Shown here: one piece after another, positions 1-8,179 of the stretch | How the letters are laid out: each line of letters starts with the position of its first letter | Numbering within the stretch: position 1 is the first letter of the stretch | Notes under the pieces: generated by a model | What the model saw: the letters and a program-made list of their open reading frames with translations, nothing else | Database searches by the model: none | What the model was told of the DNA's origin: nothing | Made by a program: the position numbers and the translations under genes | NCBI GenBank assembly: GCA_040080215.1 | Contig: JBEBIT010000034.1 | Coordinates: forward strand, 1 to 34,479 | Direction of reading: 5' to 3' | DNA from: CAIUGU01 sp040080215 | GTDB lineage: Bacteria > Pseudomonadota > Gammaproteobacteria > Steroidobacterales > Steroidobacteraceae | Length of the DNA: 34,479 nt

Positions 1-119
1 TCATTGCCCCCCGCCTCCCTCCGCAGGCATAGTCGTCCCCGCCGATTTTCCATCGATGCAATGGCCGTTCGGTCTTCGCAACGGTTCCCTTTCCCGTCAC
101 TCCCGAAGGAGCGAGCTTC

Positions 120-587
120 ATGAAGAAAGTCCTGTCCGTGTTTGCCCTATCCGCATTGGCCGCGACTTCCGCCTACGCCCAACGCGCCAAGGTGTCGGCC
201 GAAGAAGAGGCCAACAAGAAAGTCGTCTACGAGTTCTATCGCCAGGTTTGGGAAACCGGCAATGCCGAACTGCTGCCGCAGTTCTATGCCGCCGATTTCA
301 AGGAGCACAATCCGGCCGTGCCGCCGGGCGGACTCGATGGCCTCGCTCGTTACCTCAAGGTCCGCTTTCCCACCGTGAAGCCCGCCGGCAAGGAACTGCA
401 GAACCCGCCCGCCATGGTGCAGGTGGATGGCGACCTCGTGACCTGGACCTTCAGGCGCGACGCCAAGGATCCGAAGGACGGCTCGACCTATAACAGCTAC
501 TGGTTCGATACCTATCGCGTCAAGAACGGCAAGGTCATCGAGCATTGGGATGCGGCGACTCGTCAGGCTCCGCCCGCCGCGCGCTAG
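120..587 (+). CDS. Secreted SnoaL/NTF2-like protein
   Basis: A 155-residue protein with a cleavable signal peptide (Lys-rich start, hydrophobic residues 5-17, AYAQ cleavage site near residue 21) followed by one NTF2-like fold of the SnoaL type. The family hallmarks visible are EANKKVVYEFY in helix 1, DFKEHNP, a GDLVTWTF strand and a C-terminal GKVIEHWDA strand. These folds form small cone-shaped barrels that bind or isomerise small hydrophobic molecules; no substrate can be named here. The start is set by AAGGAG about 7 bases upstream. It shares the EANK, HNP, GDLVT and EHWDA blocks with the exported protein at 16653-17174, so the two are paralogues. It converges with rpiA across a hairpin terminator. 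The fold is confident, the function open. Confidence 0.85.
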   Translation: MKKVLSVFALSALAATSAYAQRAKVSAEEEANKKVVYEFYRQVWETGNAELLPQFYAADFKEHNPAVPPGGLDGLARYLKVRFPTVKPAGKELQNPPAMVQVDGDLVTWTFRRDAKDPKDGSTYNSYWFDTYRVKNGKVIEHWDAATRQAPPAAR

Positions 588-600
588 GGAGCCGCTTCAC

Positions 601-651
601 GGCCCCGTCGGGGCCATTGAAACCAGAAGGCCCGCGCGATGCGGGCCTTCT
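601..651. terminator. Two-hairpin terminator between converging genes
   Basis: Two perfect hairpins lie between the stop codons of the SnoaL-like gene and rpiA. The first has 6-base arms GGCCCC/GGGGCC at 601-606 and 610-615. The second has 11-base arms AGAAGGCCCGC/GCGGGCCTTCT at 625-635 and 641-651 with a five-base loop. Neither strand has a long T run, so termination may be partial, but the position between convergent genes fits a bidirectional terminator. Confidence 0.65.
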
Positions 652-678
652 GCTTGCTGAGGCCGGCGAAGGCGTGCG

Positions 679-1335
679 TTACCGCAGCGTCTTCACTCCG
701 TCCTTGCCCCCGATGATCAGCAGATCGGCGGGTCTCCTCGCAAACAGCCCGACCGTGACGACGCCGGCGAGCTGGTTGATCTCGGTCTCGAGCCCGACCG
801 GGTCGACGATCCTGAAATTGTGGACGTCCAGGATGTGGTTGCCATTGTCGGTGACGAATCCTTCGCGCCATACGGGCGTACCCCCCAGTCGAATCATCTG
901 CCGGGCGATGTAGGACCGCGCCATCGGGATGACCTCGACCGGCAACGGGAACCTGCCGAGCACGTCGACCACCTTGGATTCATCGACGATGCAGATGAAG
1001 CGGGCCGAAGCGGCCGCGACGATCTTCTCGCGGGTCAGTGCCCCGCCGCCGCCCTTGATGAGCCGCAGGTGCGAGTCCGCTTCGTCGGCGCCGTCGATGT
1101 AGACCTCCGGGGCGTCGGCGGAGTTGAGGTCCACGACCTCGATGCCGTGCTTCCGCAGGCGGGCAGTGGAGGCCTCCGAACTCGAGATGGCACCCCGGAT
1201 GCGCAGCTTTGCGCTGGCCAATGCGTCGATGAAGAGGTTCACCGTCGATCCCGTACCGACCCCGACGATCATGTCGTCGCGGACGTGGGCGAGGGCCGCG
1301 ACGGCCGCGAGTTGCTTGGCTTCATCCTGGGTCAT
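679..1335 (-). CDS. rpiA: Ribose-5-phosphate isomerase A
   Basis: A 218-residue protein of the usual length for RpiA, which interconverts ribose 5-phosphate and ribulose 5-phosphate in the pentose phosphate pathway in the cytosol. The phosphate-binding loop VGVGTGSTV is near residues 24-32, the catalytic region YIDGADEAD near 79-87, followed by KGGGGALTREK, all characteristic of the A-type enzyme. The ATG is preceded by a strong GAGGGGG site. It is transcribed toward the SnoaL-like gene, and an upstream hairpin at 1395-1420 separates it from the lysine-rich peptide unit, so it probably has its own promoter in the 60 bases between that hairpin and its start. The call is secure. Confidence 0.97.
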   Translation of the reverse strand: MTQDEAKQLAAVAALAHVRDDMIVGVGTGSTVNLFIDALASAKLRIRGAISSSEASTARLRKHGIEVVDLNSADAPEVYIDGADEADSHLRLIKGGGGALTREKIVAAASARFICIVDESKVVDVLGRFPLPVEVIPMARSYIARQMIRLGGTPVWREGFVTDNGNHILDVHNFRIVDPVGLETEINQLAGVVTVGLFARRPADLLIIGGKDGVKTLR

Positions 1336-1394
1336 GGTTCCCCCTCAAGGGCAGGAAATGCGAAAACATCTGTTTTTCCCGTACCGTTAAAACG

Positions 1395-1420
1395 ACTGTG
1401 CCCGCTTACGCGGGCACAGT
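1395..1420 (-). terminator. Terminator after lysine-rich peptide gene
   Basis: A perfect 11-base stem, ACTGTGCCCGC/GCGGGCACAGT, with loop TTAC. Read on the minus strand it is followed by CGTTTTAACG, a short T tract. It lies 24 bases after the stop codon of the 22-residue peptide gene and before rpiA, as expected for an intrinsic terminator of that short gene. Confidence 0.75.
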
Positions 1421-1444
1421 CTTCAGCTACATAGCCGAGAAGAA

Positions 1445-1513
1445 TTACTTCTTCTTGGCGGCCTTCTTCTTCGTAGCCTTCTTCTTCGTAGCCTTCTTTG
1501 CCTTAGTTGCCAT
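1445..1513 (-). CDS. 22-residue lysine-rich (histone-tail-like) peptide
   Basis: A very short frame encoding 22 residues, 12 of them lysine. The sequence begins MATKAKKATKKK and continues with KKA/KKKAT-type units, ending in three lysines before TAA. The composition resembles the C-terminal tails of bacterial histone H1-like or AlgP/HupN-type DNA-binding proteins, but no globular domain is present. Support for it being a gene: GGAG at 1524-1527 sits 10 bases before the ATG, a good sigma70-like promoter lies at 1551-1579, and a perfect hairpin with a T tract follows the stop. A nucleic-acid-compacting or RNA-binding role is inference from charge alone. An alternative is a non-coding RNA with an accidental frame, but the clean lysine/alanine/threonine repeat argues for translation. 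Confidence 0.6.
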   Translation of the reverse strand: MATKAKKATKKKATKKKAAKKK

Positions 1514-1550
1514 AGTAGTCAATCTCCATGTCGAGTTAGTCCGCGCGCAG

Positions 1551-1579
1551 TATATACATAAAACAAAATTACCTAGCAA
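1551..1579 (-). promoter_or_regulatory. Sigma70-like promoter of lysine-rich peptide gene
   Basis: On the minus strand TTGCTA (1579-1574) is followed after 17 bases by TATATA (1556-1551), inside TATATACT, so TATACT at a 19-base spacing is also possible. The 60-base stretch around it is markedly AT-rich in an otherwise GC-rich window. It begins just after the stop codon of the EVE-domain gene, so the short gene has its own start of transcription. Confidence 0.6.
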
Positions 1580-1590
1580 GTGTTCGTTGA

Positions 1591-2100
1591 TTATTTCTTT
1601 ACTGAGTTAGGACGAGGTCTCACTCTCGCGGGTGCCTCACGCAAAGAAAGAATGCAGTCCCACTCCCTCTTCGACACCGGCGTGACCGACAGTCTGTTGC
1701 CCCTGCGAAGAATCAGAAGGTCCTTTAATTCCCGAGTGGAATGCATGCGCAGCGTTTCGAGCGTGATGGGCGGATCGAGCTTCTCATCAAGCCGTACATC
1801 GACGGCATACCACGTCGGATTGTCCTTGCTGCACTTCGGGTCGTAGTACTCGCTGTCCGGGTCGAATGCGCTGCCATCCGGGTATCCCGCGCGCACGATC
1901 GTGACGATTCCCGCAACTCCCGGTACGTCGCAGCTCGAGTGATAGAAGAACGCTTGATCGCCCCTGGCCATTCCATCGCGGAGGAAATTCCGGGCCTGGA
2001 AGTTCCTGACACCTTCCCATGAGGTGGTTTTTCGAGGTGCTCGGGCCAGGTCGTCGATGCCGAACACGGACGGTTCGGACTTCAGCAGCCAGTAGTTCAT
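1591..2100 (-). CDS. EVE-domain protein
   Basis: A 169-residue single-domain protein. The N-terminus MNYWLLKSEPSVFGIDDL and the following WEGVRNFQARNFLRDGM and GDQAFFYHSS segments are diagnostic of the EVE domain, a PUA-like fold that in eukaryotes (THYN1) and bacteria binds modified bases in DNA or RNA through a pocket. EVE proteins occur both as housekeeping solo proteins, as here, and fused to restriction enzymes. The gene sits between fau and the lysine-rich peptide gene, all on the minus strand, with 55 bases separating it from fau. No defence genes are nearby, so a nucleic-acid modification reader role in normal metabolism is more likely, though this is inference. Confidence 0.93.
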   Translation of the reverse strand: MNYWLLKSEPSVFGIDDLARAPRKTTSWEGVRNFQARNFLRDGMARGDQAFFYHSSCDVPGVAGIVTIVRAGYPDGSAFDPDSEYYDPKCSKDNPTWYAVDVRLDEKLDPPITLETLRMHSTRELKDLLILRRGNRLSVTPVSKREWDCILSLREAPARVRPRPNSVKK

Positions 2101-2155
2101 GAGGAATCCGCGATGCTCGAGTTGAAGAAGAGGGGCAGGAGGGTCGTTAACGTTG

Positions 2156-2722
2156 TTAGCGCCGATAGAGGCGGCGTTCCGTCATGACCGCGTCCATCAC
2201 GACGTCCCAGGGTTCCGTGGGCACCGAGGGAACGCGCTGTATTTCATAGCCGACGCCGATCAGGCGGGGTTTGCGCCATTGCCGGCGGCCTGCGAGAAAT
2301 GCAAAGCGCCGATCGTAGAAGCCACCGCCGGTGCCGAGTCGAGCCCCAAGTGCATCGAATGCCGAGAGCGGCACGAAGACGCGATCCAGTTCGCGAGGCG
2401 CAATGAGAGTGGCCGATGACACGGGCTCCAGCAGGCCCAAAGCATTGCGTCGCAAGTACCCCGGGCCCTTGTAGCGCCGGAATTCCATCCGTCCTGCTCG
2501 CAGGTTCACGATCCGTGGCAGGTACACCCGGCATCCGAGCTTCAGCGCCCGTGCGACAAGGGGCGCGAGGTCAGCTTCATTGCGGACGGCCACATATGCC
2601 GCCATCTTCATGCCGGGCTTGAGCAATCGGGCTTGCTGCGCTTGTCGCGCCAATGCCCGGGCGGCGTGCTGCCGGTCGTGTGGAGTGAGGCGGGCGCGCA
2701 AGAGGCGCATCTGCCGGCGCAT
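2156..2722 (-). CDS. fau: 5-formyltetrahydrofolate cyclo-ligase
   Basis: Converts 5-formyltetrahydrofolate with ATP to 5,10-methenyltetrahydrofolate, returning the stored folate to the one-carbon pool. The family hallmarks are VYLPRI in the middle, VFVPLSAFDALGARLGTGGGFYDRR (ATP/phosphate loop, given here only as its key segments AFD, LGTGGGFYDR), and a C-terminal GVGYE...VPTEPWD block. The frame is open upstream to an ATG at 2800 preceded by GAGG, but that ATG lies inside the 6S RNA; the ATG at 2722 gives 188 residues, closer to the usual family length, and begins at the conserved MRRQMRLLRARL helix. A longer 214-residue product cannot be excluded. Position directly after 6S RNA is the classic ssrS-ygfA arrangement, linking it to stationary phase. 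It also suits the glycine cleavage genes here, which feed the same folate pool. Confidence 0.93.
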   Translation of the reverse strand: MRRQMRLLRARLTPHDRQHAARALARQAQQARLLKPGMKMAAYVAVRNEADLAPLVARALKLGCRVYLPRIVNLRAGRMEFRRYKGPGYLRRNALGLLEPVSSATLIAPRELDRVFVPLSAFDALGARLGTGGGFYDRRFAFLAGRRQWRKPRLIGVGYEIQRVPSVPTEPWDVVMDAVMTERRLYRR

Positions 2723-2776
2723 GGATTGCCGCGCGGCAGACCGTTCTGCCGCGGAGTCGCCGGAGAGAGGAGAGGA

Positions 2777-2966
2777 GGCGCTACCCGCCTGTGCCGTCAT
2801 GAACCATTGCCCTCGACGCGGAGCAATAGGTGGGACGAGACCACGGCACTTAAGGCTTCCCGTTCGAGACGGACTTGCACAATGTTGCCGCAGGCCATTG
2901 TCCCAGGGGTATTAACATTAGGGTCGAGGGGTAACCCGACTCATGTCGAACACCGCAGGCAGCGCC
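2777..2966 (-). ncRNA. ssrS: 6S RNA
   Basis: A 190-base region between zapA and fau matching 6S RNA, which binds sigma70 RNA polymerase as an open-promoter mimic and releases it by pRNA synthesis. The ends pair in a closing stem: GGCGCU-GCCUG at the 5' end (2966-2956) with CAGGC-GGGU-AGCGCC at the 3' end (2791-2777). The conserved 3' side of the central bubble is present: GUCCGUCUCGAACGG followed by GAAGCCUUAAG around 2873-2849, nearly as in E. coli. Length (E. coli 184) and gene neighbours also match. The exact ends are inferred from the closing stem. The 3' 24 bases overlap an upstream in-frame ATG of fau. No convincing promoter could be picked out upstream. Confidence 0.9.
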
Positions 2967-3004
2967 ATAACGAAACGATCAGGGACGGAATCGACGATGG
3001 GAGC

Positions 3005-3322
3005 TTACAGCTCCATCTGCCGGCCCTGGGTGAGCGCCGTCTCAACCCGCTCACGCAGTTGCTTGATGCGGTTGCCGACGTCGCTATTCAAGGAGCGGTC
3101 CTGGTTGCGGAGCTGAAGGAGCTCGTTCGCGATGTTGAGGGCGGCCATCACGGCGATGCGGTCGAGCCCGACGACATTGCCGGCATCGCGGATCTCGCGC
3201 ATCTTGCCGTTCAGGTACTCGGCGGAATCGAGCAGGTCCGAGCGCTCCTCGACGGGGCAGCCGACCTGGTATTCCTTCTCGAGGACCCGGACGCTGATTC
3301 TCACCATGCGGTCAGTGGTCAT
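3005..3322 (-). CDS. zapA: Cell division protein ZapA
   Basis: A 105-residue cytoplasmic protein that cross-links FtsZ filaments and stabilises the Z ring. The N-terminal beta-strand region VRISVRVLEKEYQVGCP and the following helix with LLDSAEYLNGKMREIRD match ZapA, and the long C-terminal helix (about residues 45-105) forms the tetramer coiled coil. Its ATG overlaps the stop of the upstream coiled-coil gene by four bases (ATGA), so the two are translationally coupled. Downstream comes 6S RNA, an order widely kept in Gammaproteobacteria. Confidence 0.95.
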   Translation of the reverse strand: MTTDRMVRISVRVLEKEYQVGCPVEERSDLLDSAEYLNGKMREIRDAGNVVGLDRIAVMAALNIANELLQLRNQDRSLNSDVGNRIKQLRERVETALTQGRQMEL

Positions 3323-3552
3323 GCACCGTGCTCCATTGCCTTCAGGCGTCCGATCATGGCTTCCACCCTGGCGCGGACCTGCTCGTTCTTCTGCAGCAGG
3401 CCGGCCCGTTCGGTCATGAGCGTCTCCTGACGCTGGCGCAAGGCCCGGTTCTCTTCCTTGATCTGGGCGACCGTCGCGACGAATTCGTCGAGGCGCTTTT
3501 CCAGGCGCTTCAATTCCTGTTCGACCGCCACCTTGGTCTGCCCTTCGCTCAT
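3319..3552 (-). CDS. ZapB-like coiled-coil protein (TIGR02449 type)
   Basis: A 77-residue protein that is almost wholly one coiled coil, with heptads from about residue 8 to 70 (VEQELKRLEKRLDEFV, IKEENRALRQRQETL). This matches the small TIGR02449 family always found directly upstream of zapA and thought to be the ZapB counterpart. The frame is open to an ATG at 3594, but the ATG at 3552 (MSEGQTKV) is preferred because the extra 14 residues are not family-like. It overlaps zapA by four bases. It heads the minus-strand operon, and the promoter should lie in the roughly 120-base divergent gap before ygfB. Confidence 0.85.
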   Translation of the reverse strand: MSEGQTKVAVEQELKRLEKRLDEFVATVAQIKEENRALRQRQETLMTERAGLLQKNEQVRARVEAMIGRLKAMEHGA

Positions 3553-3670
3553 GGGTCGATTATGAGCGGACACAGGCGCACCGACAAGCGCCACGGCGAG
3601 GCCGCCGGCAAAGAGGGTGAGCAGGGCAGGGCAGCGGGGATTCGGGCGGCGGCGGTGCTACCATAACGGC

Positions 3671-4225
3671 ATGACCAATCTCCATGCGGAAGTGGCTCGC
3701 GACCTCGATGCCGCATCCGCCGAAATGCAGGCGGCCGAGGCGCACGGTTGCTTGTGCGGCGCGCTCTGCACCGTCGATGAATACACCTTCGAGCAATGGC
3801 TGGCCGAGCTCTCGCCTGACGTTGCCCGTGCGGATGCGCTTGAGCAGCCCGGGTCGCCGCTGCGCTTGCTCTTCGAGTCCACTGGCCAGTCGTTGCGCTC
3901 CGACGCCATGGAGTTCTCGCCCCTGTTGCCGGATGACGACGTTTCGCTGGCGCTGCGCACCGATGCGCTGGCGCAATGGGCGCAAGGATTCCTGTATGGC
4001 CTCGCCACGGGCGAGATTGGCCGCAATCCCGCGTTGCCTGGCACCGTCAGGGAGATTCTGGGCGACTTCGCCGAGATCAGCCGCGCCACGTTGTCCACCG
4101 ACGATGATGCCATTGCAGAGGTGGGCGATGAGGCCGACGAAGAAGCGTTCGTCGAGCTGCACGAGTTCATGCGCGCCGGTGCGCAGCTGGTATACGACGA
4201 GCTGTTGCCGCTGCGACGACCCTGA
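3671..4225 (+). CDS. ygfB: UPF0149 family protein YgfB
   Basis: A 184-residue, mostly helical, acidic protein of the UPF0149 (YgfB/YecA) family. Family segments seen are the early AEAHGCLCGALC motif near residue 24, WAQGFLYGLA in the middle and the acidic C-terminal half ending ELHEFMRAGAQLVYDELL. In Pseudomonas a YgfB homologue modulates expression of a cell-wall amidase and beta-lactam resistance; the molecular role here is not visible in the sequence. The ATG at 3671 is chosen because upstream codons are low-complexity Arg/Gly and not family-like. It starts the plus-strand run ygfB-pepP-ubiH-ubiI, conserved across Gammaproteobacteria. Confidence 0.93.
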   Translation: MTNLHAEVARDLDAASAEMQAAEAHGCLCGALCTVDEYTFEQWLAELSPDVARADALEQPGSPLRLLFESTGQSLRSDAMEFSPLLPDDDVSLALRTDALAQWAQGFLYGLATGEIGRNPALPGTVREILGDFAEISRATLSTDDDAIAEVGDEADEEAFVELHEFMRAGAQLVYDELLPLRRP

Positions 4226-4291
4226 GCCCCCGACCACCGGGTCCGATCCCTTCCCGTCATTCGCCAGAGATCTTTGAGGAGCTTCCCCGCG

Positions 4292-5611
<1,320 letters not shown>

Positions 5612-5648
5612 GGCGTGCACCCATCGTCGGCAAGATGAAGACGGCCAG

Positions 5649-6872
5649 TTGAATACGGATATCGTCATTGCGGGCGGGGGCATGGTGGGCGCGAGTCTCG
5701 CGCTGGCCTTGGCGCAGCTCGGGTTCGACATCACGCTGGTCGAGGCCGCACCGCTCAAGACCGGCGGTAGCCCGAGCTTCGACGACCGCACCACCGCGCT
5801 GTCCAATGGCAGTCGCCGGGTCATGGAAGGGCTGGGTGTGTGGCCGCTCGTCCTGCACGAGGCCACGCCAATAGCCAAGATCCATATCTCCGATCGCGGT
5901 CGCTTCGGCTTTGCGCGGATCGACGCCGCCGAACTCGAACTCGACTCGCTCGGGTTCGTGATCGCCAACCGGGCGCTGGGTGCAGGTCTCTGGCAACGGC
6001 TGGAAGCAGCGGGTGTTCGCGTGGTGGCGCCGGCTCGCGTCGTCGACTACGACGTCGCGACCGATGGCTGCACGATTCACCTCGAAGGCGAGGCTGCCGG
6101 CAGCGAGCCCCTCCACTGCCGACTGCTCGTGGCGGCCGACGGCGCGCAGTCCGCTGTCCGCAAATCGGCCGGTGTCGAATCGACAACCTGGGACTACGAG
6201 CAGACCGCGCTGACCGCCAACCTGACGACGCAGATCTTCCACAACCACGTGGCCTACGAGCGCTTCACGCCCACGGGCCCAATTGCGTTGCTGCCGTTCG
6301 TCGAGGGACGTGTCGGTCTGGTCTGGACGCTCGCACCCAAGGACGCCGCGGACACACTCGCGCTCCCCGACGCCGAGTTCCTCGAGCGCCTGCAGCAGGC
6401 GTTCGGCATGCGCCTCGGCCGCTTCCTCACCGTTGGCAAGCGGCAGAGCTATCCGCTCTTCCTGACGCGAGCCGAGGAGCAGGTAACGGATCGAGTCGTG
6501 ATCCTGGGCAATGCGGCGCAGGGCTTGCACCCTATTGCCGGGCAGGGGTTCAACCTCGGTCTGCGCGATGTGGCCTGTCTGGCAGAAGTACTTGCCGATG
6601 CGCGCACCAGCGCGGGCGCTTCCATGGATCCGGGTGCGGCCGCCTTGCTGGAACAGTATCGAGCGTGGCGCCAGGAAGACCGGCGTCGCATCGTGGCGTT
6701 CACGGATGGTCTCGTCCGGGTATTCAGGCAGCCGTTCGCACCGATCCGCATGCTGCGCGACGTCGCGTTGCTGGCGTTCGACCTGTCGCCGCAGGCCAAG
6801 CAGGCCATGTCGCAGTTGTCGCTGGGTGCGGCGGGCCGCGTTCCCCGCCTCGCGCGCGGAGCGCCGCTGTGA
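5649..6872 (+). CDS. ubiH: 2-octaprenyl-6-methoxyphenol hydroxylase UbiH
   Basis: A 407-residue FAD-dependent aromatic hydroxylase acting on the ubiquinone ring at the membrane-associated Ubi complex. The Rossmann GxGxxG is at residues 8-14 (AGGGMVG), the DG motif in VAADGAQSAVRK near 165, and the second FAD motif GNAAQGLHPIAGQGFNLGLRD near 290, whose GN-AAQG form is typical of UbiH rather than UbiI/UbiF. The best start is TTG at 5649: the only nearby upstream ATG (5634) hits a stop within six codons, and the protein begins naturally at MNTDIVIAGGG. The ribosome site is weak. Its TGA overlaps the GTG of ubiI, so the two are coupled. Confidence 0.95.
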   Translation: MNTDIVIAGGGMVGASLALALAQLGFDITLVEAAPLKTGGSPSFDDRTTALSNGSRRVMEGLGVWPLVLHEATPIAKIHISDRGRFGFARIDAAELELDSLGFVIANRALGAGLWQRLEAAGVRVVAPARVVDYDVATDGCTIHLEGEAAGSEPLHCRLLVAADGAQSAVRKSAGVESTTWDYEQTALTANLTTQIFHNHVAYERFTPTGPIALLPFVEGRVGLVWTLAPKDAADTLALPDAEFLERLQQAFGMRLGRFLTVGKRQSYPLFLTRAEEQVTDRVVILGNAAQGLHPIAGQGFNLGLRDVACLAEVLADARTSAGASMDPGAAALLEQYRAWRQEDRRRIVAFTDGLVRVFRQPFAPIRMLRDVALLAFDLSPQAKQAMSQLSLGAAGRVPRLARGAPL

Positions 6873-8071
6873 AACCCGACTACGACATCCTGATCATTGG
6901 CGGTGGCCTCGTCGGTGCGTGCGCAGCGGGACTGCTGGCCGCCAGTCGACCGCTCGCCGGTCTCAAGCTGGGCGTCGTCGAAGCGTCTCCGCCATCGCAG
7001 CCCCCGCCCGGTGACATCGACATCCGCGTCTCCGCCCTCTCGCATGCGTCGCAGAAGATCCTGCGAACGGCAGGGGGCTGGCAGCAGCTCGCGCCCGACC
7101 AGATCTCGGCCTATGTCGAGATGGTTGTCTGGGATGCCACCAGCCAGCCGGACGGCAAGGGTTCAATCCATTTCAGCGCCGCCTCCACCGGCGAGCCGGA
7201 TCTCGGCCACATCGTCGAGAACCGCCGTCTGCAATGGGCGCTGTATTCGGCGACGGCATTCCGTGAGCGGGTGGCGCTGCTGCGTGCGAGCCTCGCGGGG
7301 CTGGCATTCGATGAGGCGCAGGGGATCACGACGGCAACGCTCTCCGACGGTCGTCGCGTGACGGCGAGGCTCATCGTCGGCGCTGATGGTGCGGCGTCGC
7401 AGAGTCGCAGCCTCGCCGGCATCGACGTCACTGCCAAGCGCTACAACCAGTCCGCCGTGGTCACGCATGTGCAGACAGAGCGCCCGCACCGGCAAACGGC
7501 GTGGCAGCGGTTCCTGCCCGCAGGGCCGCTCGCGTTCCTGCCGCTGGCTGACGGCCGCTGCTCCATCGTGTGGAGCACGAGTCCCGAGCATGCGGACCAC
7601 CTGGTTGCGATGTCGGGCGAAGACTTCGAGCGTGCGCTGCAGGTGGCGAGCGATGGCATGCTGGGCAGCATCAAGCTCACTGCGCCGCGGGCGCGCTTTC
7701 CGTTGCAGCTCATGCACGCACGCGAGTACTGCCGCCCGGGCTTCGTATTGGTTGGTGATGCCGCCCATGCCGTGCATCCGCTGGCGGGGCAAGGCGTGAA
7801 TCTCGGCTTCGCGGACTGCGCCGCCCTGGCTGACACCCTGACGGAGGCCATGCAGGCGAGCCCCACCGGATGGGCCGACCGGCGCTGGCTCAGGCGCTAC
7901 GAGCGCTGGCGCAAACGCGACAACCTGCTGGCGCTGACAGTGGTCGATGGCATTGGACGACTGTTCAGCAACGACGATCCCCGCCTCAAGTTCCTGCGCA
8001 AGTTCGGCCTCGATGTCCTTGATCGCAGTGCACTCGCGAAGCGCCTCCTGATCTCCGAGGCCAGCCGCTAA
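6869..8071 (+). CDS. ubiI: UbiI-type ubiquinone FAD-dependent hydroxylase
   Basis: A 400-residue FAD monooxygenase of the UbiH/UbiI/VisC family. It has GGGLVGACAA at residues 10-19, GADGAASQSR near 173, and GDAAHAVHPLAGQGVNLGFAD near 295. Second position after ubiH in the pepP operon corresponds to E. coli ubiI (visC), which adds the C5 hydroxyl in ubiquinone synthesis; which ring position is modified here cannot be read from sequence. The start is the GTG at 6869 in a GTGA overlap with the ubiH stop. The same frame is open far upstream through ubiH, but that part is an arginine-rich shadow and is not coding. The C-terminal part carries the usual RWRKRDNLLALTVVDGI helix. Confidence 0.92.
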   Translation: MKPDYDILIIGGGLVGACAAGLLAASRPLAGLKLGVVEASPPSQPPPGDIDIRVSALSHASQKILRTAGGWQQLAPDQISAYVEMVVWDATSQPDGKGSIHFSAASTGEPDLGHIVENRRLQWALYSATAFRERVALLRASLAGLAFDEAQGITTATLSDGRRVTARLIVGADGAASQSRSLAGIDVTAKRYNQSAVVTHVQTERPHRQTAWQRFLPAGPLAFLPLADGRCSIVWSTSPEHADHLVAMSGEDFERALQVASDGMLGSIKLTAPRARFPLQLMHAREYCRPGFVLVGDAAHAVHPLAGQGVNLGFADCAALADTLTEAMQASPTGWADRRWLRRYERWRKRDNLLALTVVDGIGRLFSNDDPRLKFLRKFGLDVLDRSALAKRLLISEASR

Positions 8072-8179
8072 GCGTCATCCTTGGGCGTAGGCATTGCCCA
8101 CCCTTGACAGCGGGTGGTCGGCCGGCGAATCCTAAACGACCGATCGATCAGACTCTTTCTTGGGGAAGGAAGACTGGCC

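Noticed and set aside
5840..6868. Upstream in-frame extension of ubiI through ubiH
   Set aside because: The translation is arginine-rich and lies in another frame of ubiH. The GTG at 6869 begins the conserved FAD-binding start.
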